Source of the DNA: AEGEAN-183 sp964614345
GTDB taxonomy: Bacteria > Pseudomonadota > Gammaproteobacteria > Magnimaribacterales > Magnimaribacteraceae
Length of the DNA stretch: 12,222 nt
Assembly: GCA_964614345.1 (NCBI GenBank)
Contig: CAZTLP010000034.1
Location: 1-12,222 of the forward strand
Direction: 5' to 3'
Of this stretch, positions 5,554 to 12,222 are shown piece by piece. Made by a program: the position numbers and the translations under genes. Every line of letters starts with the position of its first letter. The stretch's first letter is position 1. A model generated the notes under the pieces. The model searched no databases. It was not told where the DNA came from and saw only the letters and a program-made list of their open reading frames with translations.

Positions 5554-8500
5554 GCAATCACAGGATTTTGTTCATTTACATCTGCACTCTGAGTATTCAT
5601 TGTCAGACGGAATCATAAGAATAGAGGATCTAATAGACCGTTCTTCTGAGTATAAATTTCCAGCTGTTGCTTTAACAGATTTAACCAACCTTTTTGGTCT
5701 CGTTAAGTTTTATAGGATAGCAAGAGAGAAGGGCATAAAGCCTATAGTGGGTTGTGAAATAAGATTAATTAAAGATGATGCAAGTAACGGTGCACCTTTT
5801 GTGTTACTAGTAAAAAATAAAAAAGGTTATACAAATTTAACTAAACTGGTTTCTAAGGCTTACATAGAAGGACAGGAAACAGGAAATCCTCTAGTTAAGA
5901 TCGAGTGGTTACCAGATTATTCAGAAGGGCTAATTGCTTTATCTGGTGGACAAAATGGCCACATTGGACAAGCTCTTTTACAGAAAAATAATAATTTAGC
6001 TAAGAAAAGGGTCGATTATTTTAAAAATATCTACGGAGATGATTTCTTTATAGAGGTCCAAAGAATAGGTAGGGAAGATGAAGAACAGTATAACCTTTCA
6101 GCCGTTAATTTAGCTGAAGAATTAGCTATACCAATAGTCGCTACAAATGATGTTAGATTTCTTAGGCCTATAGATCCAGATGATGAAAGTCCCTCTGATT
6201 TTGAAGCACATGAAGCAAGAGTTTGTATACAAAAAGGAGAGATCTTATCTGATTCAACAAGAAAAAAAGAATATCTAGAAGATCAATACTTCTCTTCTGG
6301 TGAAGAGATGAAGAAAAAATTTTCTGATATACCAGAGGCTATCCAAAATACAGTCTTAATCTCAAAGAAATGCAATCTGGAATTAGAATTGGGAGAATTT
6401 TACCTTCCTGATTTTAAAGTGCCTGGAGAAATTACCACTAAAGATCATTTAAGGAAGAAAGCTACTGAAGGTCTAAAAGCAAGACTTAAAGAGATCTCTA
6501 AATCAGTTAATTTTTACGAAATTGATGAAAAGATTTATATGAAAAGGCTAGATTATGAATTGGATATGATATGTAAGCTTGGATTCGAGGGGTACTTTCT
6601 TATTGTCGCTGATTTTGTAAATTGGGCGCAAGAAAATGAGATTCCAGTTGGTCCTGGTCGTGGCTCTGGCGCCGGTTCTATTACTGCCTATGCTTTGGGT
6701 ATAACAGCAATAGATCCAATTAAATACGATTTACTTTTCGAAAGGTTTTTAAATCCAGATAGAGTAAGTAATCCTGACTTCGATATTGATTTCTGCATGG
6801 AGGGAAGAGATAAAGTTCTTGAATATGTGACAGAAAAATATGGCAAAGACTCAGTAGCACAAATTAGCACTAGGGGAACTATGGCAGCACGAGCTGTTTT
6901 GCGTGATGTTGTTCGGGTTCTAGGAAAGCCTTACGGTTTTGGGGACAGATTAGCTAAGGCAATACCCGATGTGTTAGGTATCTCCTTAGAGGAAGCATAC
7001 AAAGAAAAGGAATTTAAGGAGCTTATAGATGCAAATGAGGAGAGCAAAGAGGTCTTCGATATGTCTCTAAAATTAGAAGGACTATCAAGAAGTGTTGGAA
7101 CGCATGCAGCGGGTGTTGTTATTGCGCCTACTGCTTTAACAGACTTCACCCCACTTGTAGTTGATCAAGAAAGGGGAACAGTAGCTACACAATTTGATAT
7201 GGGAGATGTTGAATCTGCCGGGCTTGTTAAATTTGATTTTTTAGGTTTGAAAACTTTAACCGTGATAGACAGATCTTTGAAAAGAATAAATAAAAAAAGA
7301 AAGAAAGAACCTGTAGATATTAATAATCTGCCTTTAAATGACAAAGAGACTTTCAAACTTCTCCAAAAAGGTCTAACAACTGGAGTTTTTCAGTTTGAAT
7401 CCAGAGGAATGAAAGAATATCTGAGACAGTTAAAACCTAATGACTTTGAAGACATGGTTAGCATGAATGCTCTTTACAGGCCGGGTGCACTAGGCATGAA
7501 TATGGTGGATTCATATATTGATAGAAAGCATGGACGTGAAGAAGTCACTTATGGTCATGAATCTGTGAAGAAGGTTTTAAGTTCAACTTATGGAGTTATA
7601 GTCTATCAAGAACAAGTTATGCAAATTGCTCAAGAGCTTTCTGGTTTTAGCCTAGGTCAAGCTGATATTTTAAGAAGAGCGATGGGAAAGAAGAAAAAAG
7701 ATGAAATGGAAAAAATGCGAAAGGATTTCATCGATGGCGCAGTAAATAAAAAAGTTAATAAAAGGTATGCAGAAAATTTATTTGATCAAATAGAACAGTT
7801 TGCGGGTTATGGGTTTAATAGATGTCATTCAGTTCCTTATGCTTTAATTGCTTATCAGACAGCTTGGTTAAAAGCGCATTATCCTTCTGAGTTTATGTCT
7901 TCAACACTTTCTGCTGAACTGGACTCTACTGACAGAATACAAATGTTTGTTGATGACTGTCGTTCAATTGGATTAGAAGTTCTTAAACCAGATATAAATT
8001 TAAGTTTTTTTGAATTTCAAGATCTTGACGAAAAAACTATTCTTTATGGATTGGGTGCAATTAAAGGAGTCGGTGAATCTTTAGTTAACTCAATTATCAA
8101 TGCAAGAGAGAAAGGTCCATTCAAAGATCTTTATGATTTTTGCTTAAGAGTTGGGAGTAATAGGCTTAATAAGAGAGTACTAACTACTCTAATAGGATCT
8201 GGAGCTATGGATTCAATAGGAGAAAGAAAAAAACTTTATAATCTATTAGATTCAGTCTTAAAGAAAGCAGAACAGTCTTTAGAACGGTCAGAAAGTCAAA
8301 TACAAGATCTATTTAGTGACGACCTTAGTAGAGAGGAAGAAATAGATCTAAAGGGTAATAAAGAAGAAGACTTTGATATTCTTACTAATGAATGGAGTTC
8401 CCTGGGTTTCTATTTAGAGTCGCATCCCATAGAAGGAAAAAGGGAAGAAGTTAGAAAAATGTGTGGGTTATTTATATCTGAACTGGAAGAAGCAACCCAT

Positions 8501-9034
8501 AAACAAAGGGTTGCGGGAATGCTAATGCATTTAAATGTTAGACAAGGAAGGCATGGACGATATGCTTTTGCTACTTTGGATGATTCAACAAGTAGATTAG
8601 AAATTTCAGTTTGGTCTGAAGCATTTGATACTTACAGGAGCGTATTGAAGAAAGGGCAAATCATAGTAGTTGAAGGGGTGATTGAAAAAGACAATTATTC
8701 TGCTGACAAAAATAACCCTTCATACAAAATGGTGGCAGAAAGAATTCTTTCGTTCGATCAAGCACGAAAAGAGTTTATCAAATTCATTAAAATTTCTGTT
8801 AATAAGAACTTTAAAGAATTTGATTACTTAACTTCTCAGTTAAGAGAGATGTCTTCTAATGGCTCAGGAAGCCCAGTAGTTATTTCTTACTCAGGAGATA
8901 AAGCAAAAGCTGATATTGAATTACCTAGAGAGTTAACCATTAATGTAGACGATGTTTCTTACAGATCTTTAGAAAGTATATGTGGAAAGGGTAATGTTGA
9001 TTTGGTGTATTATGCTCGACCTCATATTCATTAA
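5552..9034 (+). CDS. dnaE: DNA polymerase III subunit alpha
   Basis: DnaE is the replicative polymerase, a C-family enzyme that copies both strands within the Pol III holoenzyme. At 1160 residues it equals E. coli alpha. Order: PHP domain (about 1-270, beginning VHLHLHSEYSLSDG); palm and fingers with PGRGSGAGS and the catalytic aspartates D411 and D413 in NPDFDIDFC, plus D562 in VKFDFLGLK; helix-hairpin-helix region with YGLGAIKGVGES; OB-fold (about 985-1060, KQRVAGMLMHLNVRQGRHG); and a C-terminal tau-binding region. A clamp-binding motif is likely at 916-921 (QIQDLF), near E. coli QADMF at 920-924. PHP metal ligands are only partly kept. ATG 5552 lies 8 bp after rnhB and lacks an SD. It is alpha of the DnaE1 type, without a fused DnaQ-like exonuclease, so a separate epsilon subunit is expected. 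Confidence 0.98.
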   Translation: MQSQDFVHLHLHSEYSLSDGIIRIEDLIDRSSEYKFPAVALTDLTNLFGLVKFYRIAREKGIKPIVGCEIRLIKDDASNGAPFVLLVKNKKGYTNLTKLVSKAYIEGQETGNPLVKIEWLPDYSEGLIALSGGQNGHIGQALLQKNNNLAKKRVDYFKNIYGDDFFIEVQRIGREDEEQYNLSAVNLAEELAIPIVATNDVRFLRPIDPDDESPSDFEAHEARVCIQKGEILSDSTRKKEYLEDQYFSSGEEMKKKFSDIPEAIQNTVLISKKCNLELELGEFYLPDFKVPGEITTKDHLRKKATEGLKARLKEISKSVNFYEIDEKIYMKRLDYELDMICKLGFEGYFLIVADFVNWAQENEIPVGPGRGSGAGSITAYALGITAIDPIKYDLLFERFLNPDRVSNPDFDIDFCMEGRDKVLEYVTEKYGKDSVAQISTRGTMAARAVLRDVVRVLGKPYGFGDRLAKAIPDVLGISLEEAYKEKEFKELIDANEESKEVFDMSLKLEGLSRSVGTHAAGVVIAPTALTDFTPLVVDQERGTVATQFDMGDVESAGLVKFDFLGLKTLTVIDRSLKRINKKRKKEPVDINNLPLNDKETFKLLQKGLTTGVFQFESRGMKEYLRQLKPNDFEDMVSMNALYRPGALGMNMVDSYIDRKHGREEVTYGHESVKKVLSSTYGVIVYQEQVMQIAQELSGFSLGQADILRRAMGKKKKDEMEKMRKDFIDGAVNKKVNKRYAENLFDQIEQFAGYGFNRCHSVPYALIAYQTAWLKAHYPSEFMSSTLSAELDSTDRIQMFVDDCRSIGLEVLKPDINLSFFEFQDLDEKTILYGLGAIKGVGESLVNSIINAREKGPFKDLYDFCLRVGSNRLNKRVLTTLIGSGAMDSIGERKKLYNLLDSVLKKAEQSLERSESQIQDLFSDDLSREEEIDLKGNKEEDFDILTNEWSSLGFYLESHPIEGKREEVRKMCGLFISELEEATHKQRVAGMLMHLNVRQGRHGRYAFATLDDSTSRLEISVWSEAFDTYRSVLKKGQIIVVEGVIEKDNYSADKNNPSYKMVAERILSFDQARKEFIKFIKISVNKNFKEFDYLTSQLREMSSNGSGSPVVISYSGDKAKADIELPRELTINVDDVSYRSLESICGKGNVDLVYYARPHIH

Positions 9035-9043
9035 TGTTTTGCT

Positions 9044-9994
9044 ATGCCCAACGATTATTTAGATTTTGAAGAACCAATTAGTGCTTTGGAAAATAAGATT
9101 CAAGAGCTGCAATCTTCTGATCAGACTCAAGGTGAGGATTTAAGGAGGGAAATATCAAAACTAAATGAGTCTATTATTAAATTAACTGAGCAAATCTACA
9201 AAAATTTAAACATCTGGCAGTGCGTTCAAGTAGCCAGACATCCACAAAGACCACATTTTATTGATCTTGTAGATAAGATTTGTACAGATTTTGATGAGCT
9301 TCATGGAGATAGGCATTACGGAGATGATAAGGCTCTAATAGGAGGATTGGCGCAAATTGGTGATCACCGATTAGTGTTGATTGGTCATGAGAAGGGCAGA
9401 TCCACTGATGATAAGATCAAAAGGAATTTTGGCATGTCCCAACCTGAAGGCTATAGAAAAGCTGGAAGGCTAATGAAATTAGCAGAACAATTTAGCCTAC
9501 CAGTAGTAACGCTAGTTGATACGCCAGGAGCTTATCCTGGAATAGATAGTGAAGAAAGGGGTCAAAGTGAAGCTATAGCTAATAACTTAATGCTTATGTC
9601 TTCACTTAAGACGCCTGTACTAGTAAATATTATTGGTGAAGGAGGATCGGGTGGAGCTTTAGCTATAGCAGTAGGCGATCACATTTCCATGATGAAATAT
9701 GCCACTTATTCAGTGGCTTCTCCTGAAGCTTGCGCATCAATAGTTTGGCGTGATGCAGAAAAGGCTTCTGATGCAGCTGAAGCTATGCTTATGGATGCTG
9801 AGAACATACTGAAGTTAAAATTAATAGATGAGATTATCGATGAACCTTTAGGTGGCGCACACAGGAATCCGGATCAAGCTGCTCTTATGCTAAAGAAGTC
9901 AATAATTACAAATCTAGACAATTTAAAAACAAAACCTATTTCTTCTCTCTTAGAGACTAGATACCAAAGGTTAATGTCTTATGGGAATAAGTGA
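9044..9994 (+). CDS. accA: Acetyl-CoA carboxylase carboxyltransferase subunit alpha
   Basis: AccA with AccD forms the carboxyltransferase of acetyl-CoA carboxylase, moving CO2 from biotin on AccB to acetyl-CoA to make malonyl-CoA, the committed step of fatty-acid synthesis. The 316 residues match E. coli (319) end to end, from DYLDFEEPISALENKI to RYQRLMSYG. An N-terminal helical part (about 1-60) precedes the crotonase-fold domain. Visible motifs are ARHPQRP, the GHEKGR and RNFGM segments (about 115-131), VDTPGAYPG (158-166) and the oxyanion-forming IGEGGSGGALAI (197-208), then EPLGGAHRNP. ATG 9044 is 9 bp after dnaE. An ATG at 9034 is out of frame and soon closes. No SD is visible. dnaE-accA adjacency is conserved in gammaproteobacteria. 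AccD, AccB and AccC are not in the window. Confidence 0.98.
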   Translation: MPNDYLDFEEPISALENKIQELQSSDQTQGEDLRREISKLNESIIKLTEQIYKNLNIWQCVQVARHPQRPHFIDLVDKICTDFDELHGDRHYGDDKALIGGLAQIGDHRLVLIGHEKGRSTDDKIKRNFGMSQPEGYRKAGRLMKLAEQFSLPVVTLVDTPGAYPGIDSEERGQSEAIANNLMLMSSLKTPVLVNIIGEGGSGGALAIAVGDHISMMKYATYSVASPEACASIVWRDAEKASDAAEAMLMDAENILKLKLIDEIIDEPLGGAHRNPDQAALMLKKSIITNLDNLKTKPISSLLETRYQRLMSYGNK

Positions 9995-10010
9995 ACCATG
10001 TTTGTTCCCG
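9982..10010 (+). other. Stem-loop presenting the accA stop and tilS start in its loop
   Basis: Positions 9982-9991 pair without interruption with 10001-10010. The ten pairs are seven Watson-Crick, including GGGAA (9983-9987) with TTCCC (10005-10009), and three G-U wobbles. The nine loop bases, TGAACCATG (9992-10000), run exactly from the accA stop codon to the end of the tilS start codon. No T-run follows, so it is not an obvious terminator. A role in translational coupling is inferred from the geometry. Confidence 0.45.
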
Positions 10011-11338
10011 ATCAATTAAGAGATATTAATTTAGAAAATTACACTCGAATAGCTGTAGCTTTTTCTGGAGGCTTGGATTCCTCAGTTCTACTACACAGTT
10101 TGGCTAACATTCCTGAATACAAGGAAAGAGTTTTTGCAATCCATGTTAATCATGGGTTAAGCCCAAATAGTAAATCTTGGATTAAACATTGTGAAAAGTT
10201 TTGTACTGTTTTAGGAGTAAATTTTATTCCATTAACAATAGAGTTAGAGAACTCAAAGACCAATGAAAATATTTTAAGACAAGCACGTTATAAGGCACTT
10301 TTTTCATGCCTAAAAAAGGGCGACGTTTTATGTACAGCCCATCATCAAGACGATCACATTGAGACAATTCTATTTCGGATTCTAAGAGGGACAGGCATTA
10401 AAGGTCTAGCAGGAATAGAGAAATATTCTCAAATTGAAGGTATTGATCTTATAAGGCCGCTGATAAGTTATTCTAAGAAAGACCTTTTAGATTATGGGAA
10501 TAAATTTAATGTTAACTGGATAGAAGATGAGTCTAATGAAGATTTATTGATCTCAAGAAATTTTATCCGAAAAAAAGTTATTCCAAACCTGAAGAACGAC
10601 AATTGGCCTGAATATAAGAATTCAATTTCTTACTTATCAAGTAAAGCAAAAGAAGCTAATGAAATTCTAGATGAAATAGCTTTTCTAGATTTAAAGAGAT
10701 GTGCCTCTGAATCTCTTGATAGGCTTTCAATACTTAAAATAAAAGAGCTAAGTCATGCAAGGGCAATGAATGTTCTATTTACTTGGCTAGGCATTAATAC
10801 TCATCTTGGTGTTTCCAACAAAATAACTGATCAAGTGTATAAGAGCATTGTTCTTGCCGGTGAGAACTCTAATCCTGTTGTTACTTTTGGAAAAAGAGGG
10901 GAAAGTGGATCATTTCAAATTAGAAGGTTTAATAATTTTCTTCGTCACTTGCCTTTAACTGAAACAGAAACATTGAGTAATAAGAAGGTTTGGAAATGGA
11001 ATACAAATAATCCTTTGGAGCTACCAACTGGAACCCTTTCTATGCAGTTAAGTTTAGGTAAAGGTATTTCTACTCAGTTAACTGAGCCTGGTATTTCTAT
11101 TAAAGGAAGGATTGGAGGAGAAAGGTGTAAACCCGAAGGTAGATCTAAATCTCAAAAATTAAAAAAACTTTTTCAAGAATATAGGGTGCCTCCCTGGGTA
11201 AGAGACAGGATACCTCTAGTATATGTAGGAAATCAGTTAGCTGCAGTTTCTGATTTGTGGGTTTGCGAAGAGTTTGTAGCTAAAAAAGATGAAAGAGGAA
11301 TCGTATTAAGCTGGGCAGATAACCTTGATAATCAATGA
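9998..11338 (+). CDS. tilS: tRNA(Ile)-lysidine synthetase TilS
   Basis: TilS uses ATP and lysine to convert C34 of the CAU-anticodon tRNA-Ile2 to lysidine, changing both its codon recognition (to AUA) and its charging identity. The 446 residues are close to E. coli (432). The N-terminal N-type ATP pyrophosphatase domain (about 15-210) shows the PP-loop SGGLDS (23-28), VNHGLS (50-55), RQARYKAL (94-101), the signature HHQDDHIET (115-123) and RGTGIKGLAGI. A linker/tRNA-binding region (about 220-330) is less conserved. The C-terminal TilS domain (about 370-425) has GGERCKPEGRSKSQKLKKLF and PPWVRDRIPLVY. ATG 9998 is 3 bp after accA, with at best a weak GGGAA upstream inside a stem-loop. Frequent ATA codons in this window are consistent with the need for this enzyme. 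It ends the plus-strand cluster. Confidence 0.96.
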   Translation: MFVPDQLRDINLENYTRIAVAFSGGLDSSVLLHSLANIPEYKERVFAIHVNHGLSPNSKSWIKHCEKFCTVLGVNFIPLTIELENSKTNENILRQARYKALFSCLKKGDVLCTAHHQDDHIETILFRILRGTGIKGLAGIEKYSQIEGIDLIRPLISYSKKDLLDYGNKFNVNWIEDESNEDLLISRNFIRKKVIPNLKNDNWPEYKNSISYLSSKAKEANEILDEIAFLDLKRCASESLDRLSILKIKELSHARAMNVLFTWLGINTHLGVSNKITDQVYKSIVLAGENSNPVVTFGKRGESGSFQIRRFNNFLRHLPLTETETLSNKKVWKWNTNNPLELPTGTLSMQLSLGKGISTQLTEPGISIKGRIGGERCKPEGRSKSQKLKKLFQEYRVPPWVRDRIPLVYVGNQLAAVSDLWVCEEFVAKKDERGIVLSWADNLDNQ

Positions 11339-11345
11339 GTCTAAT

Positions 11346-12222
11346 TCAGTCTGCAGATGTAACTTCAGTTTCTGCATTTTGACTTTCTAACTGAGCTCTT
11401 AATTCTTTATGTTTTTCTTTTGTTAAAGGATAAAACCATGTTAAGAAAAGTGCTGGAACAAAAAAAGCAGCGCATCCAAGACAATAATAAATTCTTAATG
11501 CAAGCATTGCAGAGTCAGTATTTTCAGTACCGGGAACAAAGCCTGAAAAGGCTACTAATATGGCTGCTGCCCAAACAGCAATCATTGCTGAAACTTTTGC
11601 TATCATTCCATTTAAGGCAAAGAAAGTACCTGCTCGTCTGCCTCCCGTCTTAAGAGAATCTAGATCTACTACATCAGCAAGCATAGAGGCAGGCAGGAAT
11701 TGTAGTCCACCAAAACAGAATCCTTTGATAAGGAATAAAGCATGGAATTGATTAAAATCTCCTCTTTCTAGGAAGAAACATAAAAAACTAACTGTACCTG
11801 TTCCTACGAGAGTAATACAAAAAGCTTTGTGCTTACCTAAAGTTTTCCCCAGCCAGAGCCAAAAAGGTATACCTATTAATCCAGCTATAAAGTATCTGGC
11901 ATAAGACGCTCCTACAGTTTCAATTCCTATAACGTCTCTAACAAACCATAGAGATAAAGTATTTCTAAATGACTCTCCTGCTATAACTAGGAATATGATT
12001 AATAAAATCCTAATAAGAAGCGGGTTTTCTGCAGCATATTTAAGACCTTCAACTAAAGGAATCTTTTTTTCTACTTTAGGCATTGGATCCGGAACTTTCC
12101 AAAGTGCCAACCCAGCGAATATTGGTAACAAAATTACAATACCTAACCCCATACTGGCCAGGATGTCAGTCATTTTTCCGGATGTAGAAAAATCTTGAAA
12201 AATAAATATAGCCGCTAACATT
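11346..12222 (-). CDS. GPH (MelB-like) family sugar:cation symporter, C-terminal part (5' partial)
   Basis: Only about 291 C-terminal residues are visible; the N-terminus lies right of the window, so the Met at 12219-12221 is probably internal. Full-length family members have roughly 450-500 residues. Hydrophobic segments suggest about the last seven to eight of twelve transmembrane helices, split by a charged loop (KVPDPMPKVEKK). The strongest marker is the GPH/MFS_2 loop MLADVVDLDSLKTGGRRAGTFF, close to the MelB-type ADxxDxDELKTGxRREG pattern. The end, FYPLTKEKHKEL followed by a polar tail, is also typical. The family imports glycosides, pentosides, hexuronides or related solutes with Na+ or H+, but the substrate cannot be read from this fragment, and some relatives transport other solutes. 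The gene converges on tilS with 7 bp between the stops, so it is a separate transcription unit. Confidence 0.85.
   Translation of the reverse strand, partial: MLAAIFIFQDFSTSGKMTDILASMGLGIVILLPIFAGLALWKVPDPMPKVEKKIPLVEGLKYAAENPLLIRILLIIFLVIAGESFRNTLSLWFVRDVIGIETVGASYARYFIAGLIGIPFWLWLGKTLGKHKAFCITLVGTGTVSFLCFFLERGDFNQFHALFLIKGFCFGGLQFLPASMLADVVDLDSLKTGGRRAGTFFALNGMIAKVSAMIAVWAAAILVAFSGFVPGTENTDSAMLALRIYYCLGCAAFFVPALFLTWFYPLTKEKHKELRAQLESQNAETEVTSAD

Noticed and set aside
7292..7298. A7 run in dnaE as a possible programmed frameshift site
   Set aside because: The frame stays open and matches DnaE on both sides. There is no stimulatory structure or SD-like element, and A-runs are expected in Lys-rich, AT-rich coding sequence.
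11161..11173. A7 C T-run stretch in tilS as a terminator or slippage site
   Set aside because: It encodes the conserved KLKKLF of the TilS C-terminal domain, and no GC stem precedes the T-run.
11315..11354. GCAGA/TCTGC inverted repeat spanning the tilS-transporter junction as a terminator
   Set aside because: Only 5 bp with a 30-nt loop and no adjacent T-run.
11420..12198. Plus-strand open frames opposite the transporter gene
   Set aside because: They are short, resemble no family I recognise, and lie opposite a clear GPH transporter reading frame; they are shadows.

Overview
This window is an AT-rich segment from the chromosome of a gammaproteobacterium. Nine co-directional genes keep the classic gammaproteobacterial order: the 3' part of bamA, then skp, lpxD, fabZ, lpxA, lpxB, rnhB, dnaE and accA, followed by tilS. 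accA is followed directly by tilS, as I recall for Pseudomonas-type genomes, whereas E. coli has extra genes between them. AT-rich coding, frequent AGA/AGG arginine codons, very small gaps and nearly absent Shine-Dalgarno sequences suggest a small, streamlined genome, for example a marine lineage such as SAR86. That placement is inference only; no rRNA or other marker gene is present.

Layout: positions 1-989 hold the C-terminal beta-barrel of BamA (5' end outside the window). Positions 990-1068 are the only noticeable gap in the cluster (79 bp) and contain the only clear ribosome binding site, for skp. From skp to tilS (1069-11338) the genes lie 3-9 bp apart or overlap (lpxA/lpxB by 1 bp, lpxB/rnhB by 4 bp). 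From 11346 to the right edge, a GPH/MelB-type sugar-cation symporter lies on the minus strand, convergent with tilS. Only 7 bp separate the two stop codons. No stretch over 300 bp lacks a gene.

How the genes fit together: BamA inserts outer-membrane proteins, and Skp delivers them across the periplasm. LpxA, LpxD and LpxB carry out three early steps of lipid A synthesis. FabZ serves fatty-acid elongation and competes with LpxA/LpxD for 3-hydroxyacyl-ACP. AccA belongs to acetyl-CoA carboxylase, which supplies malonyl-CoA. RnhB and DnaE belong to DNA maintenance and replication, and TilS modifies tRNA-Ile2. The cluster therefore links envelope growth with replication and translation.

I found no mobile element, CRISPR array, RNA gene, or evidence for an undescribed multi-gene system. 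The items most worth a second look are small-scale: stem-loops enclosing stop/start codons at several SD-less junctions (best at accA-tilS and lpxA-lpxB), a methionine at the LpxA acyl-chain ruler position that predicts short 3-hydroxyacyl chains, and a strongly acidic Skp.
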